From: a bacterium HR40
GTDB lineage: Bacteria; Pseudomonadota; Alphaproteobacteria; Geminicoccales; Geminicoccaceae
Direction: 5' to 3'
Length of the DNA stretch: 64,000 nt
NCBI GenBank assembly: GCA_002898275.1
Contig: BEIQ01000003.1
Coordinates: forward strand, 248,001-312,000
The notes beneath the pieces were generated by a model. It was given only the letters and a program-made list of their open reading frames with translations. It had not been told where the DNA came from and did no database searches. Numbering within the stretch: position 1 is the first letter of the stretch; every line of letters starts with the position of its first letter. The translations under genes were made by a program, and so were the position numbers. Below are positions 27,717 through 35,989 of this stretch, one piece after another.

Positions 27717-30157
27717 GCCCGGATCCTCCGATTCTGCGGATCGTAGGGCGGCTCGAGGAAAATCCGCGCCGGCACGCGCTCTCCCGCGACCTCGAGCTCG
27801 TAGGTCCCGGAAAGCAGGAAGTCGCGATCGACCCCGGCCTCGTGACGCACATAGCCATAGCCGAGGGATCGAGCGACGGTGTGGCCGAACCCGGCGGACG
27901 TCAGCCAGCCGACCCGCTCGCCATTGCGATAGACGGTCTCCCGGCCCCACAGCCTCACCTCCGGATCGTCGACCATGAAGCCGGCGAAACGGCGGGTCAG
28001 CGGCTTTCGCCGTTCTTCCTCGAGCGCTTCGCGACCGAGGAAGGGCAAATCCGTTGCCAGCTTGACGGCGAAGCCGAGGCCAGCTGCGAGGGGCGAGTGG
28101 TCGGGGCCGATGTCGGCGCCCCAGGCGCGATAGCCCTTCTCCAACCGCAGCGTCTCGATCGCCCGGTAGCCGGCGAGGGTCAGGCCGAAGGCTTCGCCCG
28201 CCTCCATCAGGGCATCGAAGACGGTCAGCGCGAATTCGGTGGGCACGTGCAGCTCGTAGCCGAGCTCGCCGACATAGGTGACGCGCAGCGCGTCTACCGG
28301 TGCGCCGGCCACATGGAGCCGCCGCCAATGGGAGAAGGGGAAGGCTTCGTTGGAGACGTCCTCGCGCACGAGCTCGGCCAGCAGCTCGCGCGAGCGGGGA
28401 CCCATGAGAGAGAGGACGGAGACGGCGCCGGTGACGTCGACCAGCGTGCAATGCGCCTGCTCGGGAATGTGGCGACGGATCCAGTCGGCATCGCGGGTGG
28501 CGAAACCCGTGCCTGTCACGATGTAGAAGCGGTCCGAGGCGAGCCGCGCGACCGTGACATCGCACTCGATGCCGCCGCGCGGATTGAGCATCTGCGTATA
28601 GATGACACGCCCGACGGGGCGGCGGATGTCGTTGGCGCACAGCCAAGACAGCACGGCCTCGGCATCCCGGCCGACGAGGAGGAATTTGCCAAAGGAACTC
28701 TGGTCGAAGAGAGCGACACGTTCGCGGCAGGCACGATGCTCGCGGGCCACCGCCTCGAACCAATTCGGCCGTTCGAAGCTCGGCCGCTCCTCGCGCGGCT
28801 CGCCGGGAAGGGCGAACCAGTTCGGACGTTCGAAGCCGAGCTTCTCGCCGAAGACCGCGCCATGTTCCGCCAGTCGATCGTAGAGCGGCGAGCGCCTGAG
28901 CGGTCGACCGCTCGTCATCTCCTCCTGCGGGAAGGCAATGGCATAATGACGAGCGTAGGCCTCGAGGGTGCGCGTGCGGACCCACCGGATGTCCTCGGCA
29001 TGGCGCCCGAAGCGGCGAATGTCGACCGGCCAGAGGTCGAAGGGTGGCGCCCCGTGGGCGATCCATTCGGCAAGCGCCATGCCGGCGCCCCCACCGGCAG
29101 CGATCCCGAAGGCATTGAAGCCGGCGGCGACGAAGAGGCCGCGGACTTCCGGGGCCTCGCCGAGAATGAAGTTGCCATCGGGGGTGAAACTCTCGGGTCC
29201 GTTGACGAGCCGCTTGATGCCAACGGTCTCGAGCGCCGGCACGCGTCCGAGGGCGAGGCGCATGAGCGGCTCGAAATGATCGAAGTCGCCATCGAGCAAC
29301 TGGAAGGAGAAATCCGCCGGAACGCTGTCGGACGGAAAAGGAAGCGGGTCGGGCTCGTAGCCGCCCATGACCAGTCCGCCCACTTCCTCTTTGTAGTAGG
29401 TGAGCCGGTCCGGATCGCGCAATGTCGGTAGACCTGGAGCGACCCCAGGGATGGGCTCGCTGATCACATATTGGTGTTGCAACGACACGAGCGGAACATT
29501 GACCCCGGCACGGGCCGCGAGGTCGCGCGTCCACTGGCCAGCGCACAGGACGACCGTCTCGCAGCGCACCCGTCCCCGATCGGTGAGAACGCCGCGTACC
29601 CGCCCGTGCTCGATCACGAAGTCGACGACCCGGACTCCTTCGCCGAACGCGACACCTGCCGCTCGCGCACCCTTGGCGAGGGCGAGGGTGACATCGCTCG
29701 GGTTCACCTGGCCGTCGGTCGGCAGAAAGGCAGCGCCCACCACGTCCTCGACGGTCATGAGAGGCCACAGCTCTTGCGCCTCGCGCGGCGTCAAAAGGTG
29801 CATCTCGAGACCGAAGGATCGGGCGGTCGTCGCCTGGCGTCGCAGTTCCGTCCAGCGCTCGCGGCTGCAAGCGAGCCGCAGGCCGCCGTTCTGGCGGAAA
29901 CCGGTGGCCTGTCCCGTTTCAGCCTCGAGCCGCGCATAGAGCTCCACCGAATAGCCGAGCAGGCGAGTGATGCTGGCATGGCTGCGCAGCTGACCCACGA
30001 GCCCCGCGGCATGCCAGGTGGACCCCGAGGTGAGGCGGTCGCGCTCCACCACCAGCACCTCGCTCCATCCCATCCTGCCGAGGTGATAGGCGACCGAACA
30101 GCCGACGATGCCACCGCCGACGATCACCACCTTCGCGGATTCCGGAAGCTCGGTCAT
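27713..30157 (-). CDS. Dimethylglycine/sarcosine dehydrogenase-like FAD + GcvT-domain protein
   Basis: An 814-residue two-part enzyme. Residues 1-400 are a DAO-type FAD domain with GGGIVG at 14-19 and STWHAAGL, where His49 corresponds to the covalent-FAD histidine of dimethylglycine and sarcosine dehydrogenases. Residues 420-814 are a GcvT-like folate domain (FDQSSFGKFLL, GELGYELHVPTEFA, GLGFAVKL). Such proteins remove an N-methyl group and pass it to tetrahydrofolate as methylene-THF, avoiding free formaldehyde. ATG 30157 overlaps the upstream kinase stop. The methyl donor could be dimethylglycine, sarcosine or an analogue carried by the linked transporter. Confidence 0.87.
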   Translation of the reverse strand: MTELPESAKVVIVGGGIVGCSVAYHLGRMGWSEVLVVERDRLTSGSTWHAAGLVGQLRSHASITRLLGYSVELYARLEAETGQATGFRQNGGLRLACSRERWTELRRQATTARSFGLEMHLLTPREAQELWPLMTVEDVVGAAFLPTDGQVNPSDVTLALAKGARAAGVAFGEGVRVVDFVIEHGRVRGVLTDRGRVRCETVVLCAGQWTRDLAARAGVNVPLVSLQHQYVISEPIPGVAPGLPTLRDPDRLTYYKEEVGGLVMGGYEPDPLPFPSDSVPADFSFQLLDGDFDHFEPLMRLALGRVPALETVGIKRLVNGPESFTPDGNFILGEAPEVRGLFVAAGFNAFGIAAGGGAGMALAEWIAHGAPPFDLWPVDIRRFGRHAEDIRWVRTRTLEAYARHYAIAFPQEEMTSGRPLRRSPLYDRLAEHGAVFGEKLGFERPNWFALPGEPREERPSFERPNWFEAVAREHRACRERVALFDQSSFGKFLLVGRDAEAVLSWLCANDIRRPVGRVIYTQMLNPRGGIECDVTVARLASDRFYIVTGTGFATRDADWIRRHIPEQAHCTLVDVTGAVSVLSLMGPRSRELLAELVREDVSNEAFPFSHWRRLHVAGAPVDALRVTYVGELGYELHVPTEFALTVFDALMEAGEAFGLTLAGYRAIETLRLEKGYRAWGADIGPDHSPLAAGLGFAVKLATDLPFLGREALEEERRKPLTRRFAGFMVDDPEVRLWGRETVYRNGERVGWLTSAGFGHTVARSLGYGYVRHEAGVDRDFLLSGTYELEVAGERVPARIFLEPPYDPQNRRIRA

Positions 30158-31035
30158 GCCTTCTCCATCTCCTCGAAGGCGGCAAGCGCCTGCTGGAAGC
30201 GGCGCAAGTTCTCCTCGGTATAGGCGCGGAAATCGAAGTCGATACGCGAGTGGACTTCCGACACCATGCTCCACATCGCCTCGCGCAGCAGCGAGGCGGC
30301 GAGCATGGCCTGGGCCTCGAGTCTCAGCCCGTCGTCGACCGGACGGTCGAAATAGAGTTCGAGCATCCGGTCTCGTTCGGCTTCGTCGAGTCCATTGTTC
30401 GAGGCGAGTCCACCCAGATCGAAAAGTGGCGAGTTGAAACCGGCGTAGTCCCAGTCGACGAGCCAGAGACGCCTGCCGTCGTCTATGAAGTTGGCGGCAA
30501 GCAGATCGTTGTGACCGAACACCAGCGCGATCGGCCCGACGGCTCGCTCGAGCCGCTCGGCGATGGCGAGATAACGCGGGATCTCGTGGGCGAGCCGGAA
30601 GTTCGCTGCCTGGAGGGTGTGGGCATAGTCCCGCAGCACGTGGAAAACCCAGAAGACGAGCACCGGACCCCGCAGGTGCTTCGGAATCTCGCGATCAGCG
30701 CGGCGAACGAGCGCCACCACCCGTTCCAGATCGGAGCGAACGTCCTGGGGCGTGAGGGCGCGTCCATCGATGTACTCGAGCACGAGGATTCCGGGCTCGG
30801 CGTGGACGACCGCCGGCGAGATGCCGGCGGCGTGTGCGGCACGGCTGGCCGCGAGCTCGTTGAAGCGGAGTACCCCGTGGACCGGGATGTCCTCGCCCAC
30901 GCGCACCACGTACCGGCGGCCGCGATCCTCGACGAGGAAATTGGTGTTCGTGATCCCGCCACCGAGTGGCAGAGGGTTCGTCGGTCCGCTCCAGATGGCG
31001 AGGTGAGCGGCGCGACGCCGCGCAGTTTCGTTCAT
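30154..31035 (-). CDS. Choline-kinase/APH-fold phosphotransferase (copy 2)
   Basis: A 293-residue homologue of choline/ethanolamine and LicA-type kinases. The nucleotide loop GGGITNTNFLV is near residue 25, the catalytic segment GHNDLLAANF gives Asp177 and Asn182, and VDWDYAGFNSPLFDLG gives the metal Asp194. The Brenner motif and DW(D/E)Y pattern match copy 1, yet the two proteins differ in their substrate half, suggesting different substrates or a two-step scheme. The ATG overlaps the permease stop, and its own stop overlaps the FAD/THF gene start (both ATGA). Confidence 0.84.
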   Translation of the reverse strand: MNETARRRAAHLAIWSGPTNPLPLGGGITNTNFLVEDRGRRYVVRVGEDIPVHGVLRFNELAASRAAHAAGISPAVVHAEPGILVLEYIDGRALTPQDVRSDLERVVALVRRADREIPKHLRGPVLVFWVFHVLRDYAHTLQAANFRLAHEIPRYLAIAERLERAVGPIALVFGHNDLLAANFIDDGRRLWLVDWDYAGFNSPLFDLGGLASNNGLDEAERDRMLELYFDRPVDDGLRLEAQAMLAASLLREAMWSMVSEVHSRIDFDFRAYTEENLRRFQQALAAFEEMEKA

Positions 31036-33044
31036 GGCACGAGCCCGAGCCGCCGGCGGGTGTGCGCCGCCGCGGCACTGACGAGCCGGTCGGCGATCAT
31101 GGCGATACAGGCGACGCACAGGCCTGCCACCAACCCCTTGCCGACATCCGCCTTGGTGAGGGCGATGTAGACCTCCTGGCCGAGGTCGCGCGTGCCGACG
31201 AGAGCGGTGATCACCAGCATGGAGAGCGCCAGCATGATGGTCTGGTTCACGCCGAGCAGGATGTCCGGCAGCGCGAGCGGCAAGCGGATGTGGCGCAGGA
31301 TCTGGACGCGGGTGCAGCCGGCGGCGCAGCCCGCCTCGAGGAGTGGTGGCGGGGTACGGCGAATGCCGTGCGCCGTGTAGCGGATCGCAGGTGCCAGGGC
31401 GTAGAGGACGACGGCGATCATGGCCGAGAACTCGCCCACCCGAAACAGCATGACGACGGGGATGAGGTAGACAAAGGACGGCAGCGTCTGCAGCGTGTCC
31501 ACGACCACCTCGACCACCCGCCACAGACGGTCCGAGAGGCCGCACGCGATGCCGATGGGAATCCCGATGGCCGTTGCCACGAGTGCCGACAGACCCACGA
31601 GATAGACACTGACGAGAGCCTTCTCGAAATAGCCCGTGGCCACGACGAAGGCGGCGAGAGCGAAGACGGTAAGAGCGAGCCGGCGGCCACCCAGACGGTG
31701 GCCGGCGACCACGAGCAAAACCAGCACCCAGGGCCAAGGCTGGGCGAGCAGGAAGCGTCTCACCGGCGCGAGCAGGTTCAGCACGAGCGCCGACTTCAGG
31801 GTCTCGAGCTGATCGAAGAAGTGGACGTTGATCCAGGCGACGAGCTCGTTCCACAGCGGGCCGGTGGAGACCTGCAGGCTTTCCGGATAGGCGGCCAGAA
31901 ACGGGAACGCGCGGCCGAGCTCGGTGGTGGCGAGCGCCGCGAGGCCCAAGGCGAGCCAGACCGTTGGCCGGTCGAGAAGCCCGTCGGCGCTCTGCTGACG
32001 CGTCCGTTCGCCGCGACTTGCCGCTTTTTGACCCAATCGGTCGAGGGCGATCGCCAGCACCGTGATCGCCAGCCCCGCCTCGAGGCCGCGGCCGATATCG
32101 AGGCGGCGCAACGCCGTGAGCACGTCGTAGCCGAGCCCGCCCGCACCGATCATCGAGGCGATGATCACCATGTTGAGGGAGAGCATGATGACCTGGTTGA
32201 CCCCGACCACCAGTGTCGGCCGCGCCGCGGGGACCAGCACCCGCCACAGGCTCTGCCGAGAGGTGCAACCGGCCATCGCGGCGAAATCGCGGATCTCCGA
32301 CGGCACCTGGCGCAGGGCCAAGGCCGTGACCCGGACCATGGGCGGCATGGCGTAGAGGATGGTCGCGAGGATCGCCGACACCGGGCCGAAGCCGAAAAGA
32401 AAGAGCATCGGCAGGAGATAGGCGAACACCGGAACGGTCTGCATGACGTCGAGCAGCGGCACGAGCAGCCGCTCGAAACGCGCCGAGCGGAACGCAGCGA
32501 TGCCAAGGAGCATGCCGATCGCCACCCCGAAGGGCACGGCGATGAGGATCGAGGACAGAGTGACCATGGCGCTCGGCCACTGGCCGAAGAGGGCGAGATA
32601 GGCCAAGGAGCCGGTGACCAGCAGCACGAGGCTGCGGTCCCCCGAGCGGGCGGCGAGGAGCCCCGCGAGCAGGATCACCGCGAGCCAGGAAACGGGGGCG
32701 GCGAACGGCCCGGCGCCGGGGCTGCCGCTGCCGGCAAAACCCTCGACGAGCAAGGCGCGGACGAGCGCGAGCGGCCATTCCACGAAGGCAGCGAGGGCGC
32801 GCGTGAGATCGCGGAAACGCAGAGGCCCGATCGCCGCCTCTTCGACGAGCCAGGCCATGGAGGCCGAGAGCCAAGTCTCGAGAGGCAGCCGCCAGTCGCG
32901 CGGCAGTTCGTAAAGAAAGGCCGGAAGGGTGCGCGGCGGCAGCAGGGAGAAGAGCAGCGAGAGACCGGCCGCGGCCAGCCAACCGACCGCTGCCGGCCCG
33001 AAGAGCCGTCCTCCGTGCGCCTCCCGGAGAGCGAGACTGGCCAC
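31032..33044 (-). CDS. Betaine-type ABC transporter permease with two fused permease domains
   Basis: A 670-residue inner-membrane protein carrying two complete binding-protein-dependent permease domains in one chain, about residues 150-345 and 450-660. Each has the EAA-like loop (AAMAGCTSRQSLWRVLVP and EAGCAAGCTRVQILRHIRLP) and a GVNQ(V/T)IML segment typical of ProW/OpuA permeases. Normally ProW is one domain acting as a dimer. The start is GTG 33044, with AAGAGGTGA upstream and the ATPase stop four bases before. It would import a quaternary amine such as a betaine, driven by the adjacent ATPase. Confidence 0.87.
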   Translation of the reverse strand: MASLALREAHGGRLFGPAAVGWLAAAGLSLLFSLLPPRTLPAFLYELPRDWRLPLETWLSASMAWLVEEAAIGPLRFRDLTRALAAFVEWPLALVRALLVEGFAGSGSPGAGPFAAPVSWLAVILLAGLLAARSGDRSLVLLVTGSLAYLALFGQWPSAMVTLSSILIAVPFGVAIGMLLGIAAFRSARFERLLVPLLDVMQTVPVFAYLLPMLFLFGFGPVSAILATILYAMPPMVRVTALALRQVPSEIRDFAAMAGCTSRQSLWRVLVPAARPTLVVGVNQVIMLSLNMVIIASMIGAGGLGYDVLTALRRLDIGRGLEAGLAITVLAIALDRLGQKAASRGERTRQQSADGLLDRPTVWLALGLAALATTELGRAFPFLAAYPESLQVSTGPLWNELVAWINVHFFDQLETLKSALVLNLLAPVRRFLLAQPWPWVLVLLVVAGHRLGGRRLALTVFALAAFVVATGYFEKALVSVYLVGLSALVATAIGIPIGIACGLSDRLWRVVEVVVDTLQTLPSFVYLIPVVMLFRVGEFSAMIAVVLYALAPAIRYTAHGIRRTPPPLLEAGCAAGCTRVQILRHIRLPLALPDILLGVNQTIMLALSMLVITALVGTRDLGQEVYIALTKADVGKGLVAGLCVACIAMIADRLVSAAAAHTRRRLGLVP

Positions 33045-33048
33045 GCCC

Positions 33049-34068
33049 TCACCTCTTCCCGACGAGGACGTCGATCACCGCCTGGCGATCGACCATCCCG
33101 AGCAGCCGTCCGTTCTCGACCACGGCGAAGGGCCGCTCCGCCTCGAGGACAGCGGCGGCGAGATCGGCCACGCGGGTGGTCGGATCGAGGGTGCCGGCGA
33201 ATTCGCAGCTTCCGTCGACGGGACGCATGATGGCGCGAGCCGAAAGGATGCGCGCCCGGGGCGCGCCGGCCGTGAAGGCGGCGACATAATCGGTCGCCGG
33301 AGCGAGGAGCAGCTCTTCCGGCGTTCCGGTCTGGACGATGCGACCGTTCTGCATGATGGCGATGCGGTCGGCGAGCCGGATCGCTTCCTCGAAGTCGTGG
33401 GTGATGAAGACGATGGTCTTGGCGAGCAGGGCCTGCAGACGCAAGAACTCGTTCTGCATCTCTCGCCGGATGAGCGGATCGAGGGCGGAGAAGGGCTCGT
33501 CGAGGAACCACAGCTCCGGCTCGACCGCGAGCGAACGGGCGATGCCGACCCGCTGCTGCTGACCGCCCGACAGTTCGCGCGGGAAATGATGTTCCCGCCC
33601 CTCGAGACCGACCAGCCGGATCATGGCCCGCGCCCGCATCTCCCGCTCGGCTCGCGGTACGCCCTGGATGGCGAGCGGAAAGGCGACGTTCTCGAGCACC
33701 GTGAGATGCGGCAGCAGAGCGAAATGCTGGAACACCATCCCCATGCGGTGACGGCGGATCTCGATCATCTCGCGTTCGCTGGCGCGCAGAAGGTCGCGTC
33801 CATCGAAGATCACCTCGCCCGCCGTGGGCTCGACGAGCCGCGCCAGACAGCGCACGAGGGTCGATTTCCCCGAGCCCGACAGCCCCATGATGACGAAGAT
33901 CTCTCCGGCATGAACGACGAGCTCGGCATTGGCCACCGCGACGATCAGTCCAGCGCGCTCGAGCTCCGCCGGATCCGGATCGGGTCCGAGGCGCCGCAGC
34001 ACCCGCTTCGCCTCGGGCCCGAAGACTTTCCACAGATGGCGGCAGGCCAGCTTGACGGGACGGCTCAA
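33049..34068 (-). CDS. ProV-type ABC transporter ATPase with C-terminal CBS region
   Basis: A 339-residue glycine betaine-type ATPase. It opens KLACRHLWKVFGPEA, has Walker A GLSGSGKST, Q-loop VFQHFALLPH, signature LSGGQQQRVGIARSL and Walker B LWFLDEPFSALDP. About 110 residues after the ATPase resemble tandem CBS segments, which sense ionic strength in OpuA. The second CBS half is clearer (ERPFAVVENGRLLGMVDR). The start I prefer is TTG 34068 with CGGAG 8 bases upstream; it gives the family N-terminus. It sits between the binding-protein and permease genes. Confidence 0.88.
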   Translation of the reverse strand: MSRPVKLACRHLWKVFGPEAKRVLRRLGPDPDPAELERAGLIVAVANAELVVHAGEIFVIMGLSGSGKSTLVRCLARLVEPTAGEVIFDGRDLLRASEREMIEIRRHRMGMVFQHFALLPHLTVLENVAFPLAIQGVPRAEREMRARAMIRLVGLEGREHHFPRELSGGQQQRVGIARSLAVEPELWFLDEPFSALDPLIRREMQNEFLRLQALLAKTIVFITHDFEEAIRLADRIAIMQNGRIVQTGTPEELLLAPATDYVAAFTAGAPRARILSARAIMRPVDGSCEFAGTLDPTTRVADLAAAVLEAERPFAVVENGRLLGMVDRQAVIDVLVGKR

Positions 34069-34088
34069 TGCCGGTGCTCCGAGCCGCC

Positions 34089-35063
34089 CTATTGCCCGAT
34101 CCAGCTCCTCCAGCGCGCCTCGTTGCGCGACAGCCAATCGGCGACCACGGCTTCCACGCTCCGACCCTCGAGGTCGACCTGAGCGATCATCTCGCCCATT
34201 TCCTCGTTCGTGACCCGGAAGGCTTGGATCGCGGCGCGCGCCCCTGGCCATTTCTTTCCGAGCCCGGCCCAGGCCACCTTCCAGATCGGGCCGCGCGGCT
34301 TGCCGCAGTCGTAGGCGAGAGCAGGATTGACGCCCCAGGCCGGGTCCTCGTAGCAGGCAGGCTCGTAGGGAGGGAACTGCACCCATTCCCCGGCGTAGCG
34401 GATGGGTGCCCAGTGCGGCGCATATACCCAGGCGATGATGGGTGCCTTGCGCTGCACGGCGCTCTCGATCTCGGCGAAGAGCGCCGCGTCGGTGCCAGCG
34501 TGAACCACCTCGAAGTCGAGCCCGAGGGCCTCGACACGCTCCTCGTCATGCCCACCCCACGTCACCGGACCACCGAGATAGCGGCCCCTCGGCGCCGTTT
34601 CCGGTGTCGCGAAGAGTGGCGCGCAGTTGGCGAGCGCCCGCCAGTCGGGCAGCCCTGGACACTGCTCCTTGAGGTAGAGGGGATACCACCATTCCTCGAT
34701 GGCGAGCATGCCGGTCTCGCCGAGGTTCTCCACGAGCCCCGTCGCCACCGCCTCGTCCATCGCCTGGCGACCGGTGGTCTCCCAGATCTCCATGGCCACG
34801 TGCAGGTCGCCGGTCTTGAGCCCAGCGAACTGGGCGAGATAGTCGGCCGGCACGTATTCGACATTGTAGCCCGCCCGCTTCAGCACTTCGCCCATGATGC
34901 GGGTGGTGACGAGCTGGCCGGTCCAGTCGTGCAGCGTGAGCCGGATGGGATCGGCCGACTCCGGCCCTGCCTGGGCGCCGGCCGCCGAAAGCGCCAAGGC
35001 GAAACCGGCCGCGATCCACGGCCGTCTTTTCGAGCCTGCCTCCCGCATGATCGCTTCCCTCAT
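34089..35063 (-). CDS. Betaine-type ABC transporter substrate-binding protein (ProX/OpuAC family)
   Basis: A 324-residue periplasmic binding protein with a Sec signal peptide cleaved after AAGAQA near residue 32. The mature part is rich in tryptophans in ligand-loop positions (HDWTGQ, EIWETTG, EEWWYP, VTWGGHDE, WVYAPHW), as expected for an aromatic cage around a trimethylammonium group (inference). It opens the seven-gene operon. ATG 35063 and ATG 35048 are both possible starts. Its promoter region holds one copy of a 15-base site that recurs inverted in front of the divergent DeoR gene. Confidence 0.87.
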   Translation of the reverse strand: MREAIMREAGSKRRPWIAAGFALALSAAGAQAGPESADPIRLTLHDWTGQLVTTRIMGEVLKRAGYNVEYVPADYLAQFAGLKTGDLHVAMEIWETTGRQAMDEAVATGLVENLGETGMLAIEEWWYPLYLKEQCPGLPDWRALANCAPLFATPETAPRGRYLGGPVTWGGHDEERVEALGLDFEVVHAGTDAALFAEIESAVQRKAPIIAWVYAPHWAPIRYAGEWVQFPPYEPACYEDPAWGVNPALAYDCGKPRGPIWKVAWAGLGKKWPGARAAIQAFRVTNEEMGEMIAQVDLEGRSVEAVVADWLSRNEARWRSWIGQ

Positions 35064-35081
35064 GTTCCCGTCCTGCGCCCT

Positions 35082-35096
35082 GTGGGGTTGTGTGGA
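35082..35096 (+). promoter_or_regulatory. Putative DeoR-regulator operator, site 1
   Basis: GTGGGGTTGTGTGGA. It matches 14 of 15 bases of site 2 (35165-35179) read on the other strand. TGTGG is repeated at a 10-base step inside the site, one helical turn. It sits just downstream of a possible operon promoter (minus-strand TTGACT at 35125-35120, 17 bases, TGAAAC at 35102-35097), a good place for repression. Confidence 0.6.
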
Positions 35097-35102
35097 GTTT
35101 CA

Positions 35103-35116
35103 GCCGGATTTCCGGC
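35103..35116. repeat. 14-base palindrome in the divergent control region
   Basis: GCCGGATTTCCGGC: 6-base arms that are exact inverted repeats around two central bases. It lies inside the spacer of the suggested transporter-operon promoter, between the two 15-base sites. It could be a further regulator site or chance. Confidence 0.4.
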
Positions 35117-35164
35117 ATGAGTCAACAGGAAATCCTCGACAAACCCAGGAGGCACGACAAGATT

Positions 35165-35179
35165 TCCACAGAACCCCAC
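35165..35179 (-). promoter_or_regulatory. Putative DeoR-regulator operator, site 2
   Basis: On the minus strand this reads GTGGGGTTCTGTGGA, identical to site 1 except for the ninth base. It lies 12 bases before the DeoR gene start, close to the ribosome site, where bound protein would block its own expression. The 68-base gap between the inverted sites suits a looped complex. Confidence 0.6.
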
Positions 35180-35191
35180 GGAGGTGGAGCC

Positions 35192-35989
35192 GTGCGCCAC
35201 GTCCGCAACTCGTGCGAACAGGCCATCCTCGATACCGTGCGCCGCGACGGCCGCGCGCGGATCGCCGCGCTGGCACGCGCTCTCTCTGTCTCTGACGAAA
35301 CCGTGCGCCGACACGTACGGGCGCTCGTCGCCGACGGTCTCGTGCGCCGCGAGCATGGCGCGGTCGTGTGGGTGGGAGGCAGCGAACCGCCGTTCGAACG
35401 GCGGCTGTCGGTCAATGCTGCGGCGAAGCGGGCGATCGCCCGGGCGGTAGCCGAGCGGGTGGAAGACGGGGCCACGGTGATGCTCGATACCGGCTCGACC
35501 ACCGCCTATGTCGCCGAGGCGCTGGCCGCGCGTCGCGAGCTCACGGTGATCACCAATGGCATCGAGATCGCCCGTTCCCTGGTCGGCCGCAACGGCCATC
35601 GCGTCTATCTCGCGGGGGGTGCCCTCGATGCCCGGCTCGCCGCCGCCCTCGGGCCCGAGGCCTTGGCCTTCCTCGATCAGTTCCACGCCGATCTCGCCAT
35701 TCTCTCGATCGCTGCCATCGATGCCGAGCAGGGCCTCATGGACTTCGAGCTCGACGAGGCGCGAATGGCCCGCGCGATGATGCGCCGCGCTCGCCGCGTG
35801 CTGGTGGCCGCCGACCACAGCAAGTTCGGGCGGCGGGCGGCAGTGCGGGTGGCGGATCTCGGAGCGGTGGATTTGCTCGTGACCGAGGCCCCGCCGCCCG
35901 AGCCCTTCGAAGCTCAGCTGGCGGCCGCCGGCGTCGAGCTCGTGGTGGCGATGCCAGCGGCGGGCGCGAGACAGTCGGTGAGCGTGTAG
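35192..35989 (+). CDS. DeoR-family transcriptional regulator
   Basis: A 265-residue DeoR/GlpR-type regulator. The N-terminal winged helix is RIAALARALSVSDETVRRHV near residues 21-40. The C-terminal DeoRC sensor domain has MLDTGSTTAYVAEAL, VITNGIEIARSL, YLAGG and LVAADHSKFGRRA. The family usually responds to phosphorylated metabolites, which fits an operon holding two kinases (inference). The start is GTG 35192 preceded by GGAGG; the frame is open further upstream, but that DNA holds the operator sites. Its 3' end overlaps the convergent cyclase gene by 76 bases. Confidence 0.88.
   Translation: MRHVRNSCEQAILDTVRRDGRARIAALARALSVSDETVRRHVRALVADGLVRREHGAVVWVGGSEPPFERRLSVNAAAKRAIARAVAERVEDGATVMLDTGSTTAYVAEALAARRELTVITNGIEIARSLVGRNGHRVYLAGGALDARLAAALGPEALAFLDQFHADLAILSIAAIDAEQGLMDFELDEARMARAMMRRARRVLVAADHSKFGRRAAVRVADLGAVDLLVTEAPPPEPFEAQLAAAGVELVVAMPAAGARQSVSV

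Noticed and set aside
26493-29870. A 1125-codon frame continuing the FAD oxidoreductase upstream
   Set aside because: Only the last 407 codons show family sequence; the rest is a shadow of the FAD/THF gene. The true start is the GTG at 27716.
30966-33230. A 754-codon plus-strand frame, very rich in Glu, Asp, His and Arg
   Set aside because: It lies opposite the permease gene, and hydrophobic codons read antisense give exactly such charged strings. It is not a histidine-rich metal-binding protein.
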